Assembly (NCBI GenBank): GCA_037355855.1
Contig: CM074761.1
Coordinates: 1-64,000, forward strand
Length of the DNA: 64,000 bases
Direction of reading: 5' to 3'
Origin: Pseudo-nitzschia pungens
Taxonomy: Eukaryota; Bacillariophyta; Bacillariophyceae; Bacillariales; Bacillariaceae
Shown: positions 24,504 through 37,361 of the stretch, piece after piece
Layout of the letters: every line of letters starts with the position of its first letter
Position numbering within the stretch: position 1 is the first letter of the stretch
Notes under the pieces: generated by a model
The model's input: the letters and a program-made list of their open reading frames with translations, nothing else
Database searches by the model: none
Told to the model about the DNA's origin: nothing
Made by a program: the position numbers and the translations under genes

Positions 24504-25786
24504 AGCGGTCTTCCAGAAACTCCATGATCGAGGCCGAATCCAGCGCCACTCTTCCGCTGGAATTGTCCTCTAGGGCTGGGAGCATGCCGTTTGGAACCTT
24601 GCGCAGAAAGGATTGGGGTTTGTCGCCGTAGCTCCTCATGTTGACGAGCTCGATTTGGATGGGAATCTGCTTGGCCTCGACCAGTAGCATGGTTTTCTGG
24701 CAGTACCTGTGTACACGTAGTGATATACGTAGTAGTACGTTTACAAGGAGTATTTTGGAACGTTTTGCGATGCGGTTGGTTTTCAGTTTGCGGGTTGCGA
24801 CGGAGTGTACGTGTACCATTGATTCATTAGTTATTTATTCATGCATTCATTCATTCATGGATTATTCGATTCATTCATCATTCGTTCATTGATCGATTGA
24901 TTCGTTCATTGATTGATTCGTTTATTCATTGATTCATTCGTACCGGTAGTTGCAACAAGCAAGCAATCAAAAAAAAAATCGAGTGAGTTGGGTTTGATTT
25001 GATTTTTTTCTTGTTGTTGAGATTCATTCGTGCGTTTTTGGCAGCAAACTCCAAAGAACAAAGACAGATGAGACGAGACTGGAAATTGTTGCAGGTGCAG
25101 AGGATTCACACTGTCACCATCACTGTCGGTGTTTCGTTTCGTTTCGTTTCGTTTCGCGCCGTCGCATTCCTCTTCTCTCAGTTACGTCACGTCACGTCAC
25201 GTCACTTCAGTTCATTTCCCGTCAAATCACGTCACGTCACGTCACGTAACATAACATCACATAACATCACGTAACATCACATCACGTAACATCACTTCAC
25301 CTCACTTCGCGTTGCATCAGGTTATGTCACGTTTGCGTTTGCTGTTACTCACGGACACCACCCGGCGTGGTCACGATACAATGTATACTCCGGTTGTTGT
25401 TTTTGTTGTCGTGTTTCTGTTTCTGTTTCTGTTTTGGTTCCAAACAATCGCAGTTGGTTGTGGACGTGTGGACCTCCCAGTCCCAGCTTTCGCAGCTCGG
25501 CGTCGCGGTTCAACGCCGCACCGACCGGAGTGTCACCAGCTAGAGCCCGGAGCTCGTCCCACGAAGCGCAACCGGACGAAACATCGATATCCATATCGAC
25601 ATTGCCATTGCCATTGCCATCGGCGCTGGCCGCTGTCGCTGTCGCTGTCGCCTTTGTATGGGCAACACCGGCCATCATGGGACACCCCACAAACGCTTCA
25701 GTGATGTTTGCCGTGAAAAGAGGACTGAGAACTGCAAAGACCAATGGAAGGGCTAGGAACGAGAGGCCCGGGGGTTGTCCTTGCAT
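23161..25786 (-). CDS. Secreted-type glutathione S-transferase-like protein, two exons
   Basis: Exon 1 is 25786-25353, intron 25352-24707 (GTGAGT...ACACAG, 646 bp), exon 2 is 24706 down to the stop at 23161. The product is about 659 residues as read. Exon 1 gives a hydrophobic leader (LSFLALPLVFAVLSPLF) and a variable linker and ends ...WCP. Exon 2 begins YCQK, so splicing recreates the CPYC redox motif at residues 144-147, followed by the thioredoxin-fold pattern PNGMLPALED and SASIMEFLE typical of GST N-domains. The C-terminal helical domain contains YFLDYAHAKEERPTMVDFVYASHVERML. Asp/Asn runs are microsatellite-encoded. Near 23300 the frame changes: ARYLRAYLNWGIDVLEE, the expected final helix, is read in another frame that stops at 23207. 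So either a one-base error or a real frameshift exists. Localisation to ER or plastid is inferred. Confidence 0.82.
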
Positions 25787-27713
25787 TATCGACGATGATG
25801 ATGATGATGACGATGATGACGATGACGATGATAGTTCTATCTTGTACCAGTTCAGAACGAAGTAAGCTTACTAGTACGGTGAGGTTTACCGGTACGAGTA
25901 CAGGGTTGCTACTTTGTACGAAATAAGTTACTTGTAGATCGGATGGGAAAAATAATGAATAAAGTGACGCAAAGAAAAGTAAGATTTTAACCTTACCGTA
26001 CGGTACATGGTAATTAAAAGATCTTACTCGTAACTTACGTACAAGTTCAATTACAAGTAAGTTACTGTAATTACAAGTAAGTTAACTTAGTCTTTTAACT
26101 CACGAGTAAACCTTACAAGTAATCTTACAAAAACGAGGAAGGTACGGTAATTTAATGTTAGACTTACTCGTAATTGCATCATCGAAATCATGTGAGGAAC
26201 AATTGTAATTACGAAGTACCGAAGTAAACTTTACTTCGTAGAAGTAAGATTTTACGCTACAACTACCGAAAAAGGTGCATGTACCAACACCGTACAGGTA
26301 CGTACCGGAGCAAGTGCATATCCCACAGTGAATAGTGTTCGTGTTAAAAAACGAAGTACGGGTACCTTACAAAGTCTCACCCCTGCTTAGCAGCAGCAGG
26401 GTGATTCGATGATTCGATGATTCTTCGATGATTCGATGATTCGATGATGATTCATTCATTCGACATTCGAACATTGAACATCCGACACTCAAACACCGTG
26501 AGTAACCTTACCAGTTTTTACTGGTCCGTACGATTTACCCTATCATACTTGTACTCGTACGAGTACATACAAGTACGCACTCGAAATGAGTGTAACAATA
26601 AAAATAAGAGAATAAGGTTACTTCGTACTTCGTATTGAATACGAAGTAAGGATTACTTCGTATTGAATACGAAGTAAGGATTACTTCGTATTGAATACGA
26701 AGTAACCTTAAGGATTACTTCGTATTGAATAGAAGTACAGTACAAGTACGAAGTAAGGATTACTTCGTATTGTTGAATATTCATATGAAGTACAGCAAGA
26801 CTTACTACACGTACCGTACCGTACTTCGTAGTAACAGTAATTTAGAGTAAGTTAACCTTACGTAAGATCTTACTCGTCACGAAGAATCATCGTAGAAGAA
26901 TGAATGAATCCTTCCTCGTTCTCGTTTCTTGTCTTGTCTCTCGTCTTACGTCTTACGTCTTCCGTCTTCCGTCTCTTGTCTCTCCCTGCTTGCGAGCAGG
27001 ATTCCAACGACTGCGGCAGCACCAACGATCAGATCAGATCAGATCAGATCAAATCGGATCAGATCAGATGGGATCAGATCGGATCGAATCACATCACATC
27101 ACATCACATCACATCACATCGAACCGAGCCGAATCAAGTCAAGTCGAATCGAATCGAATCGAATCGAATCGAATCAAATCGAATCGAAGTCCCTGAATTG
27201 GATGACTTGGGGATAACAACAGCAACAGTGACAAGCCTTGTCAAACAGATACCTCCACCGAGTAGTACTGGTATCCTCGCAAGCATTCCAATTCCATTGC
27301 TTCTACCCGCAGAGATAGGCGAAGACAAAGACGCAGACGTAGACGCAGACAAACCCCATTGATCTCTGTCTTGGAGCAAATCGAAGGAGAAAAGAAAAGA
27401 AAAAAGAAGAGGAGAGGAGAGGAAATCAGATTGAAATTCCAATATCGAAATTCCAATTCTGTATCGAAACCGAATCAACCACAACCACAACCACAATTAG
27501 AACCACAACCACAATTAGAACCACAACCACAATTAGAACCACAACCACAACCGCTAATACTAATACTAATACTAATTGACACTTTGCAATTGACACTTTG
27601 CAATTGACAAGTGACAATTGACAATCCGCACGAAATACAAACTACAAAAGAATACAAGTCGTACTATTCAATACGACATACGGTAACAAGGTTACTCATA
27701 CACGTACGGTACC
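25787..27713. other. Intergenic region between divergent genes
   Basis: Separates the divergent transferase (-) and SRPBCC (+) genes, so both promoters lie here. It begins with a GATGAC run, then from 25860 to 26880 is packed with GTAAGTTACTTGTA, GTACCGT and ACTTCGTA words, including the palindromic tandem repeat at 26616-26780. Pentanucleotide arrays AGATC, CACAT and GAATC occupy 27025-27190, and CAACCACAATTAGAAC repeats about 27478-27560. The open frames across the pentanucleotide arrays are not credible genes. Confidence 0.6.
26616..26780. repeat. 28-bp palindromic tandem repeat
   Basis: At least four copies of a 28-bp unit whose core ACTTCGTATTGAATACGAAGT is nearly self-complementary, joined by AAGGATT. 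The last copies are degenerate (AATAGAAGTACAG, then TATTGTTGAATATTCATATGAAG). Each unit could form a hairpin. It is built from the same ACTTCGTA word that is scattered throughout the intergenic DNA. Confidence 0.8.
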
Positions 27714-29634
27714 ATGACGAACTGCACATACAAGAACAGGGACAGGGACAGGAGCTCCTACCAGTACTCCAACCAATACCAATCGGTCACGAAAAGGACG
27801 CAACAACCCAAATCCAAAATCGGGACGTGGCTGCTGCTCTTGGGATTGCAACTGCAACTGCAATTGCAATTGTTTGGGGTAGTCTTGCTCACATCTCCCA
27901 CGTCGGTCGCGGCGTTTGCCCCTGCCGTCTCGGTTTCTCCCAACCCATCAACAACAAATCCATCAACAACCCTATCCAGAATACAGATGAAGATAAATAT
28001 ACACGGGAGGAGTCACTTTGGCAGTGGCAGTGGCAGTGGCAGTGGCATCCCTGTCCTTGTTCCTGTTCATGTTCCTGTTCCTGTTTCCAATTGGAGGCAC
28101 GCGGCGTTGTCGTTGTCATCGTCCTCCGAGCCCCAGATTGAGTCCAAAGACATGAACAGCAGCAGCAACAATAACACTGGTCGACGCCGCTCCATCTTTC
28201 GGAACAACGTCAAGCGGCTCTTCTTTTCATCGTCCAACCGCAAGAATAGCAGCAAGGACAAAGAAAACAATAGAAACAGAAACAAAGAGACCTCTCTTGC
28301 CGCGCGGAGGGCCGCGGTGGACGCTGCCTTCCGTCCCGCCGAGGAGGCTCTCGACGAGCTGGAGAGATCCCTCCGAGTAACCCGCGATGCCCTCGAGAAC
28401 GCCAGGGCCGAATCCATGCTGGCCGTGGAGCGATCCTTCGAGCTGGACCAATTGCAATGGCAAGCATCGCCACAATCCGAACTCGCTACTGCTGCTTCCG
28501 ACATGAATGGTTTCAATGACATCGATGACGACGAACCCACCTCGATCGATCTGTCCGCGCTGACCTTTGAGGATATTGACTACGAATCGAGCGAGATGGC
28601 ACCGCCCTTTCTCGATCCCAACGCCTGCCTCCTGCCGGATGCCGAGCCGGTGGTCCGCGTCGAAAAGGCTCCCGACAATTCACGGAGAATATGGGCCGGG
28701 ATCGATATACTGGCGTCGGCGGACGACGTCTGGAATGTGAGTACAGCACAACGCAGCGCAACCGAACACAACACAGCATATAGCAAATCATATCAAATCA
28801 TATCATATAATATCATGGCATGCCATGCCATGACTTTCGATTGCTCACAACCTTGACTCCGTGCTTACTTTGCATTCCTTTGCTTTGCTTCGTTTCTGTT
28901 TCCCTTGCTTGCAATGAATGTATTGCATTCCATCACACTATATTGCGTTGCGTTGCGTTGCATTGCATTGTTAGGTCCTGACCAACTACGCTGAATTGCA
29001 AAACGTCATTCCCAACCTGGTCGTCAACGACGTCCTCGCACTCTACGATGGAGACATTGTGGACAATGAAGACAATCTAGACAATATCATCGACATTGAC
29101 GACGACGACGACGAGTCCCTTCCGGAGGCGCTCCGGTGCGAAAAACTCTCCAGGACCCAGAAAGGATCTCTCCTCAAGCAGGTCGGAGGCGCCAAGGTCG
29201 CCGGCATTCGCTTCTCGGCGACCACAACCCTAGAGGTCCGCGAGTGGCCGACGGGACTGCCCGATTTCGCACACTTTTGCGACAGCATCTGGGAGGGACA
29301 GACCCGCGAGGAACGCGCCAGGGACTACGCCAGGATGCCGCTCCAGCGATACAAGTTCCCTCGCCCCTTTTGCATATCGGAGCTGCCCACCAAGGACATT
29401 TCCATGCAATCGATCGTGGACGACGACGGAGAATTCCGCCTCTACCAGGGAGTCTGGAGGATGCAGCCGCTGGTGGGTTGCTCACCGCCGGGAAAGCACG
29501 CCATGCGCCTCACCTACGCTGTGGAAATCTCGCCCCGGCCCTACCTGCCGGTCCGGCTGGTGGAGGGACGGATCGTCAAGGACCTGTGCTCCAATCTGGA
29601 GGCGATCCGGGCCGCCGTGACAACCAAGCAATAG
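27714..29634 (+). CDS. Plastid-targeted SRPBCC (polyketide-cyclase-like) protein, two exons
   Basis: Exon 1 is 27714-28736, intron 28737-28974 (GTGAGT...TTAG, phase 0), exon 2 is 28975-29634, giving 560 residues. The N-terminus has a hydrophobic core (TWLLLLGLQLQLQLQLFGVVLL) ending SVAAFAP, which matches the ASAFAP junction of diatom plastid precursors. A Ser-rich transit region and a charged helix (about 200-240) follow. The C-terminal half has GIDILASADDVWN joined by splicing to VLTNYAELQNVIPNL, the characteristic start of START/SRPBCC coenzyme-Q-binding-like domains (PF03364 group), and ends with a helix LVEGRIVKDLCSNLEAI. Related plastid proteins in algae and plants bind hydrophobic ligands; the ligand here is unknown. 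A large acidic insertion (DNEDNLDNIIDIDDDDDE) splits the domain. The 38 residues before the signal core are unusually long for a plastid precursor. Confidence 0.85.
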
Positions 29635-32600
29635 CTATCGAATGAAATCGAAATTGAAAACCAAAACCAAAACCAAAAATCAAATAAAGGGAGTTTCAAA
29701 AAACCGAAAAATACCACGAACAATAATACAGGGTACGCGGAGGAGTGGAGTGGAGTGGAGTGGAGTGGGTGGAGGAGGGGAAAGAAGTCGAGCTGGCGAT
29801 CAGGCACCCTTTTTGTATGGAAAGAAAATCTCAAGTCGAAATAGCGAGTACGAATAGTGGAGTGAACGAGGTGGCAGATGGGTAGCGGATGGGTGGGATA
29901 TTGCTCTGCGGGCCAGATCGGGTTGTGGTTGTGGTAGTGTTGCGTCGCAGCGCGGCACACGAAGGAGCAGCCATTGGTGGCAACGACCACAAGAAAAGAA
30001 AGAAAAGAACGAAATAACCACCACCATTATCATCAACCGCAGGCACTACCCTCGAAATAAACATTCTCGAGTAGTACGGGCATAGAATACAAATGAGTAA
30101 CAATGTTAATACCAACAACACCAACTCCAAACTAATGTCGACAGGATTGCAATCGTATCTTACTGCATATATCTGATAATGAGTATTATTCTTTTTGAGT
30201 ATCATGGAGTCCAAACGAACTAAAATCAATGAGGAAGCAGAAAACACAAAGGCGATCATCGATGTTGCTTCTACGTTCCTATCATAGGATTTCGGGGCTT
30301 GGTTTTGGTTCCTCCGAAATCTGGAACGGATCGCAAACAACAGCAGAACTGCAACAACAAGCACCACGAGGCATTTCGATAGAATAGTAGTACTACTACT
30401 AGTTACAATTATTTCGTATGGTATGATTGTTTCTATAAGTAATAGTAGCACCAGTTTCGAAGCTGCCGGCACCGGCTTCGTTGCCATCTGGTGGGGGTCT
30501 GAGATGCATCCGACAGCGGGGAGATAATGAAATACAACACTAGTAGTAGTATTTCTATTGTTGGTGGAGCATGCTACTGCTACTATTTTGGAGACCCTGG
30601 ATTTCTTTTGAAATGAATCTTGTTGCGTAGTATTCATTATTACTACTGGTAGTAGTAGTAGTAGTACCAGTACCAGTATTGTTTACCAGTATAGGGCACG
30701 AGGACGACTGCTGCTGCTGGATAGTTCATCCTCACTTCTTGTTTTTCTTGTTTTTCAGTAGTAGTGTTGACTGTTGCTGTCTCTTGGTGTGCTGGTGCTG
30801 CTTTTTTATCGGAAGAAATAGTACTAGAAGCAAGTCATTTCCGTCGACACGTTGGGGGAGTTGAGAAAAGGGAGAAATGTGGTTGAGAATAATGGAAAAA
30901 AGGTTGTGAAATAAAAAATTGGGGTCGTGTTTTTTTTAGACAAGTCGCGATCCGGTCGCGATCGGGTCGCGATTGGTCGCGATGGGTCGCGAAACAGTTT
31001 TCGGACGTAGTAATTATACTAGTAGCAGTACTAGTAATACTAATTAGAATCTCTGTTGATATTACTAGTATCTTACCTGTTATTGGATAGAGGACTTATT
31101 CGTAATACTAGTAGTAGTACTATTACTACTAGTAGTGATACGAGAATATGGTACATAGAAAAAAATGCATGATAGTAGGCATCATACTTAGAAGCTACTA
31201 CTATTATTGGTGCCCTATTCCAATTCAGGCGGGAAGCAGCAGGAAAAGGGGCGATTCTACTACTACTAATATCGCCACTGCTGCTGTGTCATTCGCCTCT
31301 CCAAATCAGTGGGTAGGTGGAAGCAAACCACTTTTTACGCTGTACCTTTCCTTTGAGGACCGAGGAGTCACCAATGAGCAAATGCTGGTGGTCTAAAGAG
31401 GATGAAAATGCATCTGCAGGCATCAGCGAAGACAGACGCGCCCTTCTTTGACTCAGGCGACGACAGCGAATAGTAAAAGTGATAATCGAGGAATAGCAAA
31501 AGATGAGAATGTTCAAATAATTGATGAGGATCGAAGCCAAGAAATCACCACTGTTATTTCTTGTTGTTCAGAAGGAGTTAGTAAGTTACTACTAGTAGTA
31601 TTAGTAGAAGAAAAAGTACGATAAACTTTCAAAATCCACCGACATGCACCAGAGAAGGAGACATTTGACCTGCATTGCAATTCAAGGAGTTAGTAGTAGT
31701 ACTACCAGCAGGGGACGCGGCGCCGGGCTCCGAGGATTGAAGGCCGCAAATCACTGTTGCATTCCTACTACACTACTACTAGTACTACTACTACTACTAG
31801 CGCTACCCTGAAATTAGTTAATTTTTGGTGACATCTAAACTGTCGGAGATTTCTGATTCCTTCTTTCTTATTCCGCCCCTTCATACATAGTTTGGGAAAT
31901 ATTAACACCAGAGTCATAAAAATGTGGGCCACCATGATCATTCACTCAGATATTTGCTTGGTTTGGGGGTACTAGTAGTAGTACTAGTAGTATTTTCTAC
32001 TAGTATTATGGGGGGATTCTTCCCTACTAGCAGCCAGCAGCTGCTATACTAGTACTAGTGTGGTAGTTCCACCACCACTAGTACTACTACTATTAGTACT
32101 GGCGGGCCAAATTTAACGATGGTGACATCTAAGCAAACTATCAGCTATTTTTGATTTCTTTGTTTGCTGGGCTCACCCATGTAGTAAAGATTTTCCCGTT
32201 GGCAATAGAATGCAGACAACAGCAGCAATAGTAACAACAATATAGCACGGAGTGCTGATATAAGGAATAAGGCAACGAAGCAATCACATAGATGCTATTG
32301 CATACACAACAAGGAGCACACTGGCTAGCACTCTAGAGGTACGTTAGAGGTGTCAAGTATTGATGCCGGACACGATGTGTTATTTTAGGTACCGGTAAGG
32401 TTCACGAAAACCCAACGACGCAGAGAAAGATCTACCGTCTTGTTTGCGGATCATCAACTCTCTACGTTGGCATATCCTCACGCACGAAAGACACCAAACA
32501 ATGGGTTAAAGTGTGCTGACTGAGAGATCAAGCTGAGAAACGAACAACAAGAACTGTAGTATGAACCTTTCGCAAATTAACCATTCAAAAAAGGTCAAAA

Positions 32601-32748
32601 TTGTGGTTTAGTGATATTCCGGATGGGATCCGGTGGGGTCGTACAATATGTACAGTTTTGAGTTCCGTGTCTCGGCAACCCCGCTGTACATTCGCTAGGG
32701 TGGTAAATACAAAAACGTTCCGAGAGATCGAGTAACTTCGGGGCTGGG
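29635..32748. other. Intergenic region rich in ACTAGT repeats
   Basis: Holds an AAACCAAAACC run (29655-29675), GGAGT pentanucleotides (29742-29768), GTCGCGAT repeats (30945-30990) and many CTACTAGTAGTA blocks (30385-30400, 30640-30670, 31100-31135, 31765-31800, 31970-32100). A copy of dispersed family A is at 32180-32360. A 268-residue open frame on the minus strand (29831-30637) has several hydrophobic stretches but lacks any conserved motif, so I leave it uncalled. Confidence 0.55.
32180..32360. repeat. Dispersed repeat family A copy
   Basis: Contains AACAACAATATAGCACGGAGTGCT with the hairpin at 32244-32256, then GATGCTATTGCATACACA and CTCTAGAGGTACGTTAGAGG, the same order as in the copies near 21.5-21.9 kb and 55.0 kb. 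Confidence 0.55.
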
Positions 32749-35034
32749 TCATGCTGGTGGGTGTTGTTGGTTTCGTGATTCTTGAACGGAGCTATTGCTG
32801 CTGCTATTGCCGCTGCTATTGCTCCCACCCGAGCAGTCCCTCGACCGTGTGGGTCTCGGCATGGACGAAAGGGCCATCGCCAGTGGCGGTTCCCTGCGGA
32901 GGCGGATCTTCAGGTCCCGAAAGGCAATGCTGATCTTGTGCAGGGCCGTCTTGTCGTCGACTGGTTCCAGCAATCCATCGTGGGATCCCGAGCAAACTTT
33001 CAGAAACCGGCCGTGACCCATTTTGATCTCGACGAGGACCGCCCTGGCCACCTCCGCCGAAGGCACGGTCCCGGTCTGATGATGGTGGTGGTGATTCTTG
33101 TGGTGAGAGAGCCAGAGGAGCTGCTTCCCGAGAAGGCACCGCATCGCCACATTCCCGGGATGGTTCATCACCCACCGCCCTTTTCCAAAGATGCAGTCCT
33201 CGTGGTACGGACAATCGACAAATCGCGACCTGACCCTCCTGGTGGCCGTCATCTCGATGGCGCTGTCCGATTCGGTTTGGCATGTGGATTCGAAACTCGG
33301 TTCGACACTCTCTGCAAAGATGGGTTCTAAATTCGATTGTGTGACATGGGGCTTTGCTTCGACATCAAAGTCGACCTTGACATTGACAGTTGCAGAATCA
33401 TTCCTACAAACACCGACTGTCTTCATGAACGATCGGATCTGTTGTACCTCGCCCGTCGTAGCCCTTTCTAGTGCCATCCGGGAGGTTAACCACTTGCGGT
33501 GGCCCCGGAGGTTGCAGGCATTGTCCAGTGACAGGCTGGTGGGGAGGTGATAGACGGGAATGCCGAACGACTTGAGGCTTGCCTTGCACCTGGAAAAGGA
33601 CCCGGTATGAAACCGCAGCCGCGGGCGGTTGTCCTTGCCGACCAACATGGTGAAAACAGCCTTGCTCAGGGCGTGGAAGGGGCTGTTCGGAGCGCAGATG
33701 TGGATAGCCCCGAGCTTGACACGGGACACGGAAAGAAATTTGTCAATAGTGTCTCGTTGACACTTGTTCGACATCGTCATGCCTGACGCCGAGTGCAGAA
33801 ACGCGATAAGGACTGCGCCCCCTGGATCCTCCGCAAGGCACTGAAGCATGTACATGCCCATTTGTTGCTGTAATCGAGCGAAACGTGTTGTTCGGGAGTT
33901 TGTGATGAAACGGAATCCAATTCAGAACCGACGAAATTTTAGGGTGTAAACCAGATGGAAACAACAACAACAATGAAATACAAGGTGAGCTGTACGTACC
34001 CGTAACCGAAATGGTGTGCAGGGGTCGAAGTTCCGTACGCGCGTCATGATGCGCCTCCCAGCTGTGTCCCGCACAGGCAATATCTGCACAATTCCGGAAC
34101 GGCACAGCTCTTGGGCCTTCGGGTTGAGATCCCCGAAACGAATCGGTCGAAACAGAACGTCGTCCGTCTCGTAGACCTCCCGAACAAACCCGAGGTAGTT
34201 CACTAGCCGTCTGGCAGCCTTGGTTGGATCCTTTTCCTCAGCCCTCAAAAAGGAGAGGCGAAATTCCACGTCGTTCAGCAGCTTGCTGTTGCTAGTTTTA
34301 GCCCGGTGGTAGGCATCCAAGGAAGAATGTGGGATGGCACATGACGACGACGAAGAAGAAGTGGAGGAGCAGCGGTAATGATGATGGTGATGGTCCTGTC
34401 TCCTTTTATCGCAGAGAAGATCGAGTTGCATCTGCAGCTCCGATAGGCTCTCGGTGGTTTGGGGATCGATGGTGTCGGCCCGAAGCTGTTCCTGGGACCG
34501 CCGGGGCAGCGGAATGAGGCCGTGGACCTCTTCTGCGACACGTTTGCGACGATCAAAGGACATCTGGTTCAGTTCCTCTGCAAGGAGTTTATCGACCTTC
34601 ACAGGATCTACTTTTCCCAGCGTCGGTAACAAAGAATGATCTTGTTGCGATAGAGACGGAATGCTTTCGCAGCACAAGTACATTGTATTCGGTTTGGAAT
34701 GTATTTGGGCATCAGCATCAGCATTCGGATTCGCATTAATATTTGCATTCATATTGTCATTCACATTCACATTTATATTGTCATTCACATTCATATTGGC
34801 ATTGAGATTCACGTTCACGTTCACGTTCACATTCGAGGCTGCATTCTCGATGGGACCGCTGCCGACGTTGTTCGTGATAAAGGGATTGGCGGATGACTCG
34901 ATTGATAGCAGCATGTCGGTTGCGTCCTCGGGAGTTGACACTGACTTTTGTCTGTGGTGCTGGCACGAGTACATCGTGCCGTTCGTCACGGGAACGTTCA
35001 TGGAAAGAGAGAGAGAGGCAAGTCGAACTACCAT
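32749..35034 (-). CDS. CRAL-TRIO-like protein with C-terminal DUF6824-like domain, two exons
   Basis: Exon 1 is 35034-34000, intron 33999-33868 (GTACGT...TACAG, 132 bp, phase 0), exon 2 is 33867-32749, about 717 residues. The N-terminus is low complexity with NVNVNV/NINANPN repeats. At about 135-160 the motif EELNQMSFDRRKRVAEEVHG is a pattern I know from a large diatom family with a CRAL-TRIO-like lipid-binding fold; EFRLSFLRAEEKDPTKAARR (about 260) and the exon-2 start QQMGMYMLQ support it. The C-terminal part contains CPYHEDCIFGKGRWVMNHPGN and later EIKMGHGRFLKV plus VDDKTALHKISIAFRDLK, the layout of DUF6824 (GRG...HPGN...GGRFL...K.s.a.R). That domain is common in diatoms and of unknown role. 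The function is unknown; lipid or vesicle binding coupled to a nuclear or DNA-related module is speculative. No signal peptide. Confidence 0.8.
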
Positions 35035-37330
35035 TTAGGCTCGGCATATGGTGATGGTGTTTGAAGTGTTTTTTTTGGGTAAGACAAAAAATGTTCGATT
35101 TGGAAAGCGTTCGTTCGTGGTCTCGTTTTTCTCATCTTACTTTATCGTTGGTACAAACTATCATAATCGGTCGAAGATGTTACGGTAACCTTACGTTGTG
35201 AGTAAGATTATGATTATCGTTATTATTTGTTCCAGACGTGTAAGATTGAACTACCTGGTTGTGAAGAAGTGCTATCACAAGTGCAGCTATGGATCCGATA
35301 GGATAGAGGATCATGTCATTATTATTTACATTTTGAAATCATTCCTCAATACTTTAACGTATTCTCCCTTTCCGATGATTAAAAACGTGGCATTTATTTT
35401 GGGAATTTTGAACCTTTGAAATTGATCAATGGCCCCAGTCCAAAATTGAATAACAATGAAGAATGAATGTTTATGCATCTCAAAATCAATGCTTTTGGAA
35501 TGCGTCGTAAACCTTACGGACGAAGTGTCAATACCGGTAGTATTTGGAAAAAGATCGAGAGTTACATAAGATTACCGTACATACCAACCGATACGTCCTG
35601 GCTTCAATTAATAATAAAAATGGAAAGGCCCGTAAGGTGAAGATTCGATAAGTACAATCATCATAATAACATATTATTCAATATATAATGCAAAATACTG
35701 TATTTACAACTGCAGAAGTAGTACCGTAGTTCTGTCGAACAAGATGAGCGAATGACGACGGAATTACTTCTCCTTTACCGTCTGTTCGACAGGTGGTGGT
35801 AATTAGGGTAGAAATAATATCCATTCGCCATTTCCAACGTTCAATGAAGGAACTCTTTCTTTGCCTTCTTTGATTTAGGTATTTTCAACAACATAAAAGG
35901 CGATGCAAAGATTGGATTCTGCAAAATACCGGCATAGTCAATCCACGGTTACTTAAGGTAAGTTACACATCATAAGTAACTTAAATACTATTGTTAAAAA
36001 GGAATTCGAATCCATCTCATCTGTTTGAAGCTACGTGTATTGTATTCTCAACAGTCATAAGAATTGCCCTATCCTGAATGTTATCGCGCTCAAAACGACT
36101 GAGCGTTATTGAGGAATAAAAAGTGTGAGAATATTAATGATAATGAGCATTCCACAATGATACTGGGCCCTATCAGCTTCGCTTTAGGCGTATCATAGCA
36201 ATAATCGAAAGGAAGTACGTGTAGTAGATATCGATTAAGAAAAAAAATCTTCTCGCCCAACGACTGTTTCCCCCTTGTCGTGATATTTTCTCTCAAATTT
36301 TCATTCCCTTAATCGATATTAAAGACCTATGTTCTTCTTTTCGTTTTTGATAAATGGATCCTTTCGACATTTACATGGTGGCGTGGTATCGAGTACGGCA
36401 TATGCATCTGTCTTTTTTTGACAGCTTCTTTCATAGAATTTTAAAGAAATTAACCTTACTGTACATACATGTAAGATTATCGTACACTAAGGTTACCGTA
36501 ACCTTACTGGTATTGTATGAATGCTGCTCTTGTAGACGAAGAATTCCGATACCATGGATGTCTGTTTCAAAATCTTTTTCTGTCTCAACAAGCGAAGCCC
36601 GTCATGTATCGGTAAGGTTACAATAAGGCTAAGGTTACTCAATACTAATTACTTGTACTCAGTAAGTTACCTTACCGGTACGGTATTAAAATCATGACAA
36701 AATAGAAAAAATAATGATTATGGAACGCCACATACAACCATTCGCAGTTCGCAGTTCGCAGCCCTACCGTATATCATTCTTTCCATCTTTTGTCGCATTG
36801 TAAAGTAATCTTGTCTGCGGGACCATAAGATTATCACTAGTCATCTGTTTTGCAAATCTGTTCGTAAACTTTTCAAAACCGGTCTCACAATACGAAAGAC
36901 TCAAGGTTACCAGGTTCACGTACGGTTCCTTTCCTCCCGTCTCTCAGATTGCGCTTGACGAGAGAGAACAACGATTCCTATCACGATACGATACGATACG
37001 ATACGATACGATACGAGACGAAGCTATGCAATGCGATGCGATGCGATGCGATGCGAGGCATCTGCTAGCGTCATTCCTTCATCTCTGGTAGACACTGACT
37101 ACGTGCAGTACTCGGCCACACCGCGGCACGAACCGATTTATGGATCGAAGAACACCATTGTATCAATCACGACACGACACGATACGACACGACACGACAC
37201 GATACGAAGCGGTCCGCTCGGTTGGCACGGATTGCATAGCACGGGACACACTATACCTTGCTGCACAGCACCGGAACAAACTAACCAACTCCCGGATTCG
37301 AGGGCGAAAAGCTGGTGGAGCCCCGCAGAG

Positions 37331-37361
<31 letters not shown>

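Noticed and set aside
26900..27496. Overlapping frames (SDQIRSDQI, RIESNRIES, QLEPQPQLEPQ) in three registers
   Set aside because: Translations of AGATC, GAATC and CAACCACAATTAGAA arrays.
29831..30637. 268-residue minus-strand frame with hydrophobic stretches
   Set aside because: Overlaps ACTAGT repeats, has no conserved motif and atypical composition; could be real but I cannot support it.
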